NCBI RefSeq assembly: GCF_001611555.1
Contig: NZ_LSGP01000005.1
Coordinates: forward strand, 1 to 64,000
Direction of reading: 5' to 3'
From: Anaerosporomusa subterranea
Lineage (GTDB): Bacteria > Bacillota > Negativicutes > Sporomusales > Acetonemataceae
Length of the DNA stretch: 64,000 nt
The translations under genes and the position numbers were made by a program. Shown in pieces: positions 1 to 6,581 of the stretch. Numbering within the stretch: position 1 is the first letter of the stretch; each line of letters starts with the position of its first letter. The notes under the pieces were generated by a model. It saw only the letters and a program-made list of their open reading frames with translations. It did not search any database and had not been told where the DNA came from.

Positions 1-8
1 TTTGCCAT
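1..8 (-). CDS. tuf: start of a gene, probably tuf (EF-Tu), cut by window edge
   Basis: On the minus strand an ATG at 8 follows a strong AGGAGG ribosome binding site (about 16-21) and the first codons read Met-Ala-Lys before the sequence ends. Elongation factor Tu commonly begins M-A-K, and a Thr-Tyr-...-Thr tRNA cluster immediately before tuf is a known bacterial arrangement. The identification therefore rests on context and only a few visible bases; another gene starting M-A-K is possible. Confidence 0.4.
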
Positions 9-76
9 TCTCAATTCCTCCTGCTATCCGAGATATTAGCGAACATAGAACAGTGCCCATAAAATTCAATGTTTCC

Positions 77-105
77 AGTGTACCAGTAACATATTCTAGT
101 TGCAA
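77..105 (-). promoter_or_regulatory. sigma-A-type promoter for the left-edge gene
   Basis: The minus strand shows TTGCAA (100-105), a 17-bp spacer and TACACT (77-82), lying between the tRNA terminator and the partial gene at the left edge. This would give that gene its own promoter independent of the tRNA operon. Confidence 0.5.
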
Positions 106-130
106 ATAAAAATTCCTGCCAAAAATAAAA

Positions 131-154
131 AAACCTTGTAAAATACAAGGTTTT
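131..154 (-). terminator. intrinsic terminator of the tRNA operon
   Basis: An inverted repeat AAACCTTGTA / TACAAGGTTT with a 3-4 base loop is followed on the minus strand by a run of seven T. It sits directly after the CCA end of tRNA-Met. Confidence 0.8.
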
Positions 155-230
155 GGTGGCGGCGCACGGATTCGAACCGCGGACCGATCGGGTATGAACC
201 GATTGCTCTAGCCAACTGAGCTACGCCGCC
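154..230 (-). tRNA. tRNA-Met (CAT), elongator
   Basis: A 77-nt cloverleaf with encoded CCA. The anticodon loop TTCATAC carries CAT. The acceptor stem begins G-G and is fully paired, unlike the initiator tRNAs in this cluster, so it is read as elongator Met. An Ile tRNA with a modified CAT anticodon cannot be formally excluded from the gene sequence. Confidence 0.92.
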
Positions 231-240
231 GATTATATGC

Positions 241-316
241 TGGAGCTGATGACCGGGATTGAACCGGTGACCTTATCCTTACCAAGGATACGCTCTACCG
301 ACTGAGCTACATCAGC
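241..316 (-). tRNA. tRNA-Thr (GGT)
   Basis: A 76-nt cloverleaf with encoded CCA. The anticodon loop TTGGTAA gives GGT, the acceptor is GCTGATG/CATCAGC and the T-loop is GGTTCAATC. It decodes ACC/ACT and is the fifth gene of the tRNA operon. Confidence 0.95.
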
Positions 317-325
317 AAAAAATTC

Positions 326-401
326 TGGTTGCGGGAGCAGGATTTGAACCTGCGACCTTCGGGTTATGAGCCCGACGAGCTGCCAGCTGCTCCATCCCGC
401 G
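326..401 (-). tRNA. tRNA-fMet (CAT), initiator copy 2
   Basis: A 76-nt cloverleaf with encoded CCA and CAT anticodon (loop CTCATAA). The unpaired first acceptor position (C1 opposite A72) and the three G-C pairs at the base of the anticodon stem are initiator hallmarks. The sequence is identical to the copy at 510-585. Confidence 0.95.
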
Positions 402-509
402 ATGTGAATTAGGACAGTGATATGCTAGATGCAAGATAAGAAAAAAATATTGGGATCAAGGTAGAAATGTTATTCACACTTCTAACCCCTCACCTCTCGT
501 GAAATCAAA

Positions 510-585
510 TGGTTGCGGGAGCAGGATTTGAACCTGCGACCTTCGGGTTATGAGCCCGACGAGCTGCCAGCTGCTCCATCCCGCG
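510..585 (-). tRNA. tRNA-fMet (CAT), initiator copy 1
   Basis: A 76-nt initiator tRNA identical to the copy at 326-401, separated from it by about 108 bp without a recognisable gene. Both show the C1/A72 mismatch and the GGG/CCC anticodon-stem base typical of initiator tRNA. Confidence 0.95.
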
Positions 586-594
586 ATGTAAAAT

Positions 595-679
595 TGGTGG
601 AGGGGGCTGGATTCGAACCAGCGAAGTCGTCGACGGCAGATTTACAGTCTGCTCCCTTTAGCCACTCGGGAACCCCTCC
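595..679 (-). tRNA. tRNA-Tyr (GTA)
   Basis: An 85-nt class II tRNA with a long variable arm, encoded CCA, acceptor GGAGGGG/CCCCTCC, and anticodon loop CTGTAAA giving GTA. Confidence 0.95.
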
Positions 680-691
680 GTATGAAATTCA

Positions 692-767
692 TGGAGCTGG
701 CGAGAAGAATCGAACTCCCAACCTGCTGATTACAAGTCAGCTGCTCTACCAATTGAGCTACGCCAGC
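692..767 (-). tRNA. tRNA-Thr (TGT)
   Basis: A 76-nt cloverleaf with encoded CCA and anticodon loop CTTGTAA giving TGT, decoding ACA/ACG. It is the first gene after the promoter at 805-833. Confidence 0.95.
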
Positions 768-804
768 GCTGAAAACATTGTTTGCTGTCTTAGTGACGAA
801 ACTT

Positions 805-833
805 ATTATATAATACTAAATTCGGTATGTCAA
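805..833 (-). promoter_or_regulatory. consensus sigma-A promoter of the tRNA operon
   Basis: TTGACA (828-833), 17 bp, TATAAT (805-810) on the minus strand. This is a perfect match to the vegetative consensus and lies about 38 bp upstream of tRNA-Thr(TGT), as expected for a strongly expressed stable-RNA operon. Confidence 0.85.
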
Positions 834-876
834 CACCTTTTTATTTACTTTTTCACTTTACTATTGTCAGATACTG

Positions 877-1671
877 CTACCGAACAAAGAAATAATAATA
901 GGATAGTCCAGCGACTACGAAGCGGTAATAGGCAAACGCAGCCAGAGTGGATTTGTTGAGGAAACCCAGAAACCAGACGATTGACAAGTACGCAACAAAA
1001 AACGCAACAACAAATCCAGTAGCGAACATGCTCAGATCAGCCATGCTTAAGGTATGCCAAATCTTTAGCAAGTCGTATAAACAAGCGGCAAACATTAGCG
1101 GTACCGCAATAACAAATGAGAAATCAGCTGCAGCCTTACGGCTTAGGCCAAAAAACAACCCTCCAGCAATAGTTGAACCAGAGCGCGAAAACCCAGGCCA
1201 GAGAGATAACATCTGAAATAAACCGACTATCGTCGCTTGGCGAATACTAATTTCATCAAGTTGGCGAGTCATCGGTCTGCCAGAAAATTTTTCAGCCGCC
1301 AGCATAAGGATCGCGCCAGCAATCAAGCCAATAATGACAGTTAACGGAGAAAAGAGATATGTTTTAATTGGCTTATGCAGCAAAAATCCCACAACCAAGA
1401 CTGGCAAAATTCCTGCCGAGATATGCCAAATAGTGAATCCGCCGCCTTGAAGTTTGCGCGGTCGAAATAGGTTGAAGAAGGTCTGGCGATAAAGGATAAG
1501 AACTGATAGAATTGCACCTAACTGGATAAATACTTCGAACACACTGGCCTTCTCACCTTCAAATCCCAAAAGCGAACCAACCAAAATCATATGCCCGGTC
1601 GAAGAAATGGGCAGAAATTCTGTTATTCCCTCTACAATACCGATAATAATTGCAATAAGCGTCTCGCTCAC
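877..1671 (-). CDS. uppP: undecaprenyl-diphosphatase (UppP/BacA)
   Basis: This integral membrane enzyme dephosphorylates undecaprenyl diphosphate so that the lipid carrier can be reused in peptidoglycan and other envelope polymer synthesis; family members also raise bacitracin resistance. The 264-residue product carries both signature motifs: an N-terminal EGITEFLPISSTGHM at residues 14-28 and a PGFSRSGST motif at 159-167, surrounded by about eight hydrophobic spans. The start is a GTG preceded by AAAGGGA, and the length is normal for the family. It lies alone between the tRNA operon and a Nudix gene, with the same orientation as both. Confidence 0.96.
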   Translation of the reverse strand: MSETLIAIIIGIVEGITEFLPISSTGHMILVGSLLGFEGEKASVFEVFIQLGAILSVLILYRQTFFNLFRPRKLQGGGFTIWHISAGILPVLVVGFLLHKPIKTYLFSPLTVIIGLIAGAILMLAAEKFSGRPMTRQLDEISIRQATIVGLFQMLSLWPGFSRSGSTIAGGLFFGLSRKAAADFSFVIAVPLMFAACLYDLLKIWHTLSMADLSMFATGFVVAFFVAYLSIVWFLGFLNKSTLAAFAYYRFVVAGLSYYYFFVR

Positions 1672-1704
1672 TATGTCATCCCTTTCTAATTTGGATACGT
1701 TCCC

Positions 1705-2211
1705 CTATTTTATCATGCGATCACGGAGCATGGCAAGGACCGTATGGTCTGTAGGAAACGCCAAATCCGGAACAGAGTCAAGTGAAAAAAAAGCTACTTG
1801 GTCTAAGTCGTCGCCTGGTTTGATACTCCCGCCCAGCACACTGACCGAAAACCAAATCCCGACTGTATGCATTTGGGGATTATGAAAATTAGAAAGTACG
1901 GTGAAAACACACTCCGGTTTGATACGTAGTCCTGTTTCCTCAAGAAATTCCCTTTTCACAGCTTCCTGTACATCCTCATTATATTCTACATAGCCACAGG
2001 GAATGCACCATAAGCCAGGATATGTAGATGTTTGGGAACGTCGGCCCAGCAAGATTCTGCCTTCCTGTAGATAAATTCCCGCCACGCCAACTACCGGATT
2101 TTCATACATTATATAATCACAAGACTCACATGTAAGACGATCGATTCCACCACGCGGTACATAATCCAGTTTTCCACCACATTTAGGGCAAAAAGAAAAC
2201 CTCTGCTTCAT
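1705..2211 (-). CDS. Nudix hydrolase with N-terminal zinc ribbon
   Basis: Nudix enzymes cleave nucleoside diphosphates linked to another moiety. This 168-residue protein has a complete Nudix box (G73, E79, R87-E88, E91-E92, G94) and, before it, a small zinc ribbon formed by C8, C11, C28 and C31. A zinc ribbon followed by a Nudix domain occurs in NADH pyrophosphatase-like and ADP-ribose-type members, but the substrate cannot be read from the sequence. The ATG at 2211 follows a clear GAAGGAGC site; an upstream TTG at 2271 in the same frame overlaps the previous small ORF and has weaker support. Confidence 0.88.
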   Translation of the reverse strand: MKQRFSFCPKCGGKLDYVPRGGIDRLTCESCDYIMYENPVVGVAGIYLQEGRILLGRRSQTSTYPGLWCIPCGYVEYNEDVQEAVKREFLEETGLRIKPECVFTVLSNFHNPQMHTVGIWFSVSVLGGSIKPGDDLDQVAFFSLDSVPDLAFPTDHTVLAMLRDRMIK

Positions 2212-2267
2212 ACTTGCTCCTTCGGGTAAAATTATCCTGCTAATCATATCACTTACCGAAAAGCTCG

Positions 2268-2429
2268 TCAATGAAGCCCTATTGGGGGAATTTTCTTACG
2301 ATTTTTAATAGCTGTCAAGCGCCAGTCTTTAAGAATAGAAGATACACTGCGTTCTGGATTATTTTCACGCAATACCCGCAACTTATTCAATATATCTGAC
2401 TGCTGTGCGTAAAAGTCTGTCGCGCCCAT
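2268..2429 (-). CDS. small conserved-looking hypothetical protein, 53 aa
   Basis: An ATG at 2429 preceded by a strong GAGGAGGT ribosome binding site opens a 53-codon frame ending in TGA at 2268-2270. The product is polar and basic towards its C-terminus, has no membrane span and no motif I recognise. Its stop lies 57 bp before the ATG of the Nudix gene, so the two are probably cotranscribed. The ribosome binding site and tight placement argue for a real gene; no homology could be tested. Confidence 0.6.
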   Translation of the reverse strand: MGATDFYAQQSDILNKLRVLRENNPERSVSSILKDWRLTAIKNRKKIPPIGLH

Positions 2430-2505
2430 GTTACAACCTCCTCACAAAATTTGAGAACACTGTAATCATTGCCGCGCAAACTATCATTTATACATTTGAA
2501 GAAAA

Positions 2506-2537
2506 AGCCACACCCACAGAAAATCTGGAGTGCGGCT
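2506..2537 (-). terminator. intrinsic terminator after the peroxiredoxin gene
   Basis: On the minus strand the stem AGCCGCACTCCAGA pairs, with one or two interruptions, with TCTGTGGGTGTGGCT and is followed by TTTTC. It lies just after the stop codon at 2554. Confidence 0.7.
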
Positions 2538-2553
2538 GAGTGTAAAATATAAC

Positions 2554-3090
2554 TTACAGGGTTCTGTCACCAGGATGCCAGTCGATCGGGCAGAGTCCGC
2601 CTGTCTGCAAGGCCTGTAACACCCGTAGCGTCTCATCCACACTACGCCCGATGTTTTCATCGGTAATTACCTGGTAGCGCAAAACACCTTCAGGATCAAT
2701 GATAAACAGACCCCGTAATGCAACACCCTTCTCTTCCAACAAAACCCCATAATCGCGGGCGACTTGCTTTGTTATGTCTGAAGCAAGCGGATAGCGAATT
2801 TCGCCAAGTCCACCAGCAGTCGGTGGCGTTTTGATCCAAGCGCGATGGCTGAAAATACTGTCTGTACTAACCCCCAGCACCTCAGCATTCATTTTTTTGA
2901 ATTCCTCTAGCCGTGAATTGAAGCCGCGTATTTCTGTCGGGCAGACAAACGTGAAATCCATTGGATAGAAAAACATGATCAGCCACTTGCCACAATAGTC
3001 CGAAAGTCGAGCCAGGTGGTCAAGTTCATCAAGGTTTTTTGTTGTCGACATGGAGAAATCAGGAGCTTTTTGGCTCACTTTAGCGAGCAT
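2554..3090 (-). CDS. 2-Cys peroxiredoxin (AhpC/TSA family)
   Basis: Peroxiredoxins reduce hydrogen peroxide and organic hydroperoxides in the cytoplasm using a reactive cysteine. The 178-residue product has the peroxidatic cysteine C50 in the context FTFVCPTE and a resolving cysteine at about C167 in CPIDW near the C-terminus, so it is a typical 2-Cys enzyme. The ATG at 3090 follows GGAGGGG; an in-frame ATG ten codons upstream lacks this spacing. It has its own terminator downstream and no dedicated reductase (AhpF or thioredoxin) beside it. Confidence 0.93.
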   Translation of the reverse strand: MLAKVSQKAPDFSMSTTKNLDELDHLARLSDYCGKWLIMFFYPMDFTFVCPTEIRGFNSRLEEFKKMNAEVLGVSTDSIFSHRAWIKTPPTAGGLGEIRYPLASDITKQVARDYGVLLEEKGVALRGLFIIDPEGVLRYQVITDENIGRSVDETLRVLQALQTGGLCPIDWHPGDRTL

Positions 3091-3159
3091 AATAACCCCT
3101 CCTTCATTTTTGTTACACATATTCTTTAGTATGGCAAAAGACTTTCACGCTATTCTTCA

Positions 3160-4248
3160 TCAATCACCAAAGCAGATCCCGATAGCGCGCCCAGCGCAAA
3201 CTAATTCGTCATCAGGCTCAATTTGGCGACTGCGGCCAGCGATATCCACTATCGGCAATCGGATAATCCGGTCTTGTCGCAGAGCTACCATGCAACCACT
3301 AACGCCCTCGACTAAACACTCAGCCGCCGCTACACCATAGCGAGTACATAGAACGCGATCAAAGGCTGTTGGCGTGCCGCCACGCTGCACATGGCCCAGT
3401 ACAGTGCAACGAGACTCAAGTCCTGTCGAGGACTCGACCTCTCTTGCTAGTTTCTCTCCGACCCCGCCTAAGCGTATCTTCTCATGACTGTTTTCAACTA
3501 TTCGGGAAATGGTGACCTCGCCATTCTCAGGCTTTGCCCCTTCAGCGATGACAATCAAGCTAAAATGTTTACCAACTTGTCGCCGTCGGCTAATTTTCTC
3601 CAATACAGACTCCATGCGATAAGGTATCTCAGGAATTAGGATGCAATCCGCACCTCCGGCCAATCCTGCGTGCAAAGCAATCCAGCCGGCGTAACGACCC
3701 ATTACCTCTAGCACCATTACCCGATGATGCGATTCAGCAGTGGTATGAAGACGGTCGAGTGCTTCTCCAGCTATGCTAACAGCAGTATCAAAACCAAAGG
3801 TTCTTTCTGTGCCAGGAATATCATTATCAATAGTTTTCGGAACTCCTACAACTGGAAGCCCCAGGGCGTTGAACTTAGCCGCAATGGCCAGACTACCGTC
3901 ACCGCCGATAACAATGAGTGCCTCAATACCTTTGCTCCTCAGATTTTCCAGCGCTTTCGCCGACATATCCTGATACTGAGTTTTTCCGTCAATCTCTACA
4001 GCATACGCAAAAGGATTATCACGGTTTGTCGTGCCGAGAATTGTGCCGCCGCGCGGTAAAATGCCTGAAACGCTCCGGTCATCAAGTTCAACCATTTGGT
4101 CTTCGACAAGTCCCCCAAAACCATTTTGGACTCCCCATACCCGAATCCCGCGTCTCAACGCTGTTTTTACAGCCGCCCGGATTACAGCATTTAGACCAGG
4201 GCAGTCACCGCCGCCTGTTAGAATACCAATAGTTTTAACCGTCGTCAT
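3160..4248 (-). CDS. pfkA: 6-phosphofructokinase
   Basis: This enzyme phosphorylates fructose 6-phosphate to fructose 1,6-bisphosphate in glycolysis. The 362-residue protein has the N-terminal GGGDCPGLN motif, a phosphoryl-donor loop GGDGS at residues 115-119 and the catalytic segment PKTIDND at 137-143. Glycine in GGDGS points to ATP as donor, whereas the lysine of PKTIDND is common in PPi-dependent and mixed-subgroup enzymes, so donor specificity is left open though ATP is favoured. The length exceeds the about 320 residues of the classical bacterial ATP enzyme and fits the longer subgroup. The start has a GAGGTGAGAG ribosome binding site. Confidence 0.94.
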   Translation of the reverse strand: MTTVKTIGILTGGGDCPGLNAVIRAAVKTALRRGIRVWGVQNGFGGLVEDQMVELDDRSVSGILPRGGTILGTTNRDNPFAYAVEIDGKTQYQDMSAKALENLRSKGIEALIVIGGDGSLAIAAKFNALGLPVVGVPKTIDNDIPGTERTFGFDTAVSIAGEALDRLHTTAESHHRVMVLEVMGRYAGWIALHAGLAGGADCILIPEIPYRMESVLEKISRRRQVGKHFSLIVIAEGAKPENGEVTISRIVENSHEKIRLGGVGEKLAREVESSTGLESRCTVLGHVQRGGTPTAFDRVLCTRYGVAAAECLVEGVSGCMVALRQDRIIRLPIVDIAGRSRQIEPDDELVCAGRAIGICFGD

Positions 4249-4337
4249 TCTCTCACCTCAATCATGATTCTACCCCTATTAGCACCTGTGCATGTGAAAA
4301 AGGCCGGATCACCACAAGATGAACCGACCAATTGCAC

Positions 4338-4796
4338 TTAGTCCACTTGAACAAGACTGAGTCCTTCTGCATCATACTCTCGGTATGGCAAACGTCCGTC
4401 CTGATTAAAGACTAATTTCCCATTTTCAAATTGTCCCGGCCAGGCTGACACAATCGTGTGCTTACGGCTAAGCCGGCGCAGCATACTCAGCGGATCTAGT
4501 TGCAGGACCGGGGCAAAAAGCGCCTGAATACCATCCAGTAAAATAACCTCTGCCTCCAGCTTGGTCAAAACACTATCCATAATCTGAGGCGCTTCCACTG
4601 GCCTTACCTTTGGCATTAACTCGAGTAGCTCTTCAGTTACCAGAATGCGAGAGTCGATATATTCCCAGCCACGCATAGCACTAAGTTCTCGCATGATGTT
4701 ACTCTTACCACTACCTGGCTGTCCGACTATCAATACCAGTTTCTCATCAAGTGTTTTGGTATCATGTACGAATTTCACAATACGTTGCACCATCAT
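4338..4796 (-). CDS. brxF: BrxF-like small P-loop ATPase, apparently orphan
   Basis: The 152-residue protein has a Walker A motif GQPGSGKS at 25-32, a Walker B-like VILLD at 84-88, DPLS at 101-104 and an AWPG segment at 118-121. This arrangement is what I associate with BrxF, the small P-loop protein of type 3 BREX phage-defence systems. No other BREX gene (brxC, pglX, brxA, pglZ) is within the window; the neighbours are pfkA and sigH. The function is therefore unclear: it may be a solitary relic, a partner of genes elsewhere, or a housekeeping paralogue. The ATG at 4796 follows GGAGGTG with good spacing; a GTG at 4805 overlaps that site and is less likely. Confidence 0.65.
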   Translation of the reverse strand: MMVQRIVKFVHDTKTLDEKLVLIVGQPGSGKSNIMRELSAMRGWEYIDSRILVTEELLELMPKVRPVEAPQIMDSVLTKLEAEVILLDGIQALFAPVLQLDPLSMLRRLSRKHTIVSAWPGQFENGKLVFNQDGRLPYREYDAEGLSLVQVD

Positions 4797-4908
4797 CGGT
4801 ATCACCTCCCATAGTGCTCACCTGTTTCTCTGTTCTATCATTCGGCGAAAATCGCCATATTCCTTTTCGATAATGCGAGAAAAATTGCCCAATATTTTAC
4901 CTTTTAGA

Positions 4909-4929
4909 GCGTGTTTCAAAGAAACACGC
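4909..4929. repeat. perfect short hairpin GCGTGTTTC-AAA-GAAACACGC
   Basis: Nine base pairs with a three-base loop lie between the brxF start and structured element A. There is no T-run of terminator type on either side. It could be part of the brxF leader or an extra outer hairpin of element A. Confidence 0.6.
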
Positions 4930-4941
4930 AACCATAGAAAA

Positions 4942-5124
4942 GGGAGGCTATTAGAAAATATCCAGATGCTAGGAACAGCGAGGCTTGCGCCGCGCCGCGT
5001 ACAAAAGGTACGCAAGCAATCAAACGTAGTCGTGATTGCGCAACTCTTGGCGCTTTAGCGCCGTAGAGTTGGCGGCATACCCCTCGCGGGTGCAACGCAG
5101 ATGGGCGTTTTCTAACAGCCTCTT
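4942..5124 (-). repeat. structured repeat element, copy A
   Basis: This is one of three related elements in the window (others at 19363-19544 and 19931-20219). The ends pair: bases 4944-4963 match the reverse complement of 5103-5122 at about 15 of 20 positions plus wobbles. Inside lie a 29-nt hairpin at 5042-5070 (AACTCT/AGAGTT stem capped by GGCGCT/AGCGCC), a GTAC hairpin around 4996-5014 and a GGGT/ACCC hairpin near 5077-5092. The core is nearly identical in all copies but the terminal stem has a different sequence that still pairs. It lies between the sigH terminator and brxF. Reading frames across it are not credible genes. Confidence 0.8.
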
Positions 5125-5137
5125 TCAAATAATAAAA

Positions 5138-5155
5138 GACATCCTTACGGATGCC
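5138..5155 (-). terminator. intrinsic terminator of sigH
   Basis: On the minus strand GGCATCC-GTAA-GGATGTC is followed by TTTTATTATTT, about 20 bp after the sigH stop codon. Confidence 0.7.
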
Positions 5156-5174
5156 TTTCAAATACGAAACCACT

Positions 5175-5909
5175 TTATTCTTCTACCGAACCGCAATACT
5201 CGATCTCTTGCATTTCCCGATTAAGCCCGACCAAGCCTTTATACATGCCGCGAATATCGCTATCATCAGCCCGATTGTCAAGATATCGTTCTAATTTCCG
5301 CTTAACTCGTTGTAACGCATTGTCAATTGACTTTACGTGTCGCTCAAGTTCAACAGCAATTTCCTGATATGATTTACCATCTAGATAGGCCATGAGCACT
5401 TTCCACTCAAGTTCGCTCAAAATTTCGCCCATTTTCTGTTCGATATCAACAAATTCTTCGCGGTTAATCACTAATTCTTCCGGATCAGAAATTTTTGATC
5501 CAGAAAGAACATCCAAAAGCGTCCGGTCAGAATCCTCATCATAAATGGGTTTATTAAGAGATACATATGAGTTCAGCGGAATATGTTTTTGCCTAGTAGC
5601 AGTTTTAATAGCGGTAATAATCTGCCTGGTCACACACAACTCGGCAAATGCCCGGAAAGAAGAAAGTTTGTCATTGCGAAAATCACGGATTGCTTTGTAT
5701 AAGCCAATCATGCCTTCCTGAATGATGTCTTCACGATCAGCGCCAATCAGAAAGTACGACCTAGCTTTCGCCCGAACGAAGTTGCGGTATTTGCCAATCA
5801 GATACTCTTGCGCGATCGTGCTATCATTATCCTTAGCGTCTAGCACGATTTCCTCGTCGGTCATGTTCTCAAAACAACTATATCCATCGCGTTGAGCACT
5901 AACCCGCAT
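5175..5909 (-). CDS. sigH: RNA polymerase sigma factor SigH (sporulation/stationary phase)
   Basis: Sigma-H directs transcription at the onset of sporulation and in the transition phase in Firmicutes. The 244-residue protein contains region 2 (REDIIQEGMIGLYKAI and nearby RAFAELCVTRQI) and a region 4 helix-turn-helix (YQEIAVELERHVKSIDNALQR). It ends with a C-terminal tail of about 25 residues beyond region 4. The ATG at 5909 is preceded by GGGGGCG at proper spacing; a TTG seven codons upstream has no site. Its position after rae1 and rlmB matches the conserved Firmicutes order, but a terminator at about 5956-5992 separates it from rae1, so it must have its own promoter. Confidence 0.95.
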   Translation of the reverse strand: MRVSAQRDGYSCFENMTDEEIVLDAKDNDSTIAQEYLIGKYRNFVRAKARSYFLIGADREDIIQEGMIGLYKAIRDFRNDKLSSFRAFAELCVTRQIITAIKTATRQKHIPLNSYVSLNKPIYDEDSDRTLLDVLSGSKISDPEELVINREEFVDIEQKMGEILSELEWKVLMAYLDGKSYQEIAVELERHVKSIDNALQRVKRKLERYLDNRADDSDIRGMYKGLVGLNREMQEIEYCGSVEE

Positions 5910-5954
5910 CGCATCGCCCCCACTCTTCAATTATCGCCGGTCGTAAAAAGAAAA

Positions 5955-5993
5955 TGCACTAAAGCGAAGCTGTATATGCTTTAGTACATGCCA
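5955..5993 (-). terminator. intrinsic terminator between rae1 and sigH
   Basis: The minus strand shows ACTAAAGC ... GCTTTAGT with a loop of about 12 bases, followed by ATTTTCTTTTT. It ends the vanW-rae1 transcript before sigH. Confidence 0.65.
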
Positions 5994-6058
5994 CTTTTCT
6001 ATCAAATTATACCCCACAGGGTTCTCTTAAGTCAAGCTAATCTTGTCTGCAACAGCCC

Positions 6059-6565
6059 TCAGCGCTTATGCCGCAGCTTGTCCAGCCTAGCTGCGACATC
6101 TTCACTGAGGTGGCTGGCGAGTTCGCGGCGATCACGCCGTGTTGCGGCTTGCGTTTCATCACGTAGCTTTTGCTTTGTCTGTTTGACCCGTATGCCAAGT
6201 TCGCGGGCGGTAATGCGGTACGCCCCTGTCCCTAATGCAACTGTCTGCTCCATCCGGTCAGATGTCACGACAAAAACTCGTTCGCCCTGTCGAACAAGCC
6301 TATACGCAAGTTTTTCAATGAAGCTATCAGCAGTTTCCCCTTCAGATGTATAAACGATTTCGAGTCCCTCCACCAATAATTCAGAGCGGTCTGCCGCTCC
6401 GACAACCGAATGAGCGTCAAAAACCAGTATCGCCTGCACCCCTTCAAAGGCGGCATATTCTGCCAGATCTGCCGCGAATTTGTCTCTTGCGTGTCCCAAC
6501 TCAGCTAAAAGCTCCTGGTACACCGAGTGAAGGACATTATATCCATCAACCAGCAAAATGTCCAT
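6059..6565 (-). CDS. rae1: NYN-domain ribonuclease Rae1/YacP
   Basis: Rae1 (YacP) is a PIN/NYN-fold endoribonuclease that in Bacillus cleaves mRNA in the ribosomal A site. The 168-residue product starts with the family signature LLVDGYNVLHS at residues 4-14, has the acidic VFDAHS and TSDRMEQ segments expected for the active site, and ends in a basic tail. Length and place between rlmB/vanW and sigH match the Firmicutes gene. The ribosome binding site is ACGGAGG. Confidence 0.92.
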   Translation of the reverse strand: MDILLVDGYNVLHSVYQELLAELGHARDKFAADLAEYAAFEGVQAILVFDAHSVVGAADRSELLVEGLEIVYTSEGETADSFIEKLAYRLVRQGERVFVVTSDRMEQTVALGTGAYRITARELGIRVKQTKQKLRDETQAATRRDRRELASHLSEDVAARLDKLRHKR

Positions 6566-6581
6566 TTTGGAGGGGCCTCCG

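Noticed and set aside
513-959. 148-residue plus-strand reading frame across tRNA genes
   Set aside because: It runs antisense through three tRNA genes (initiator Met, Tyr, Thr), the tRNA promoter and the end of uppP, and has no ribosome binding site.
4916-5173. Reading frames across structured element A (also at 5036-5224, 19198-19464 and 20055-20318 over the other copies)
   Set aside because: They follow the repeat on either strand, differ between copies, and cross stems and stop-codon boundaries of real genes; they are by-products of the structured element.
4338-5909. A BREX defence island
   Set aside because: Only the brxF-like gene is present; neighbours are housekeeping genes and no methylase, phosphatase or large ATPase of BREX is found.
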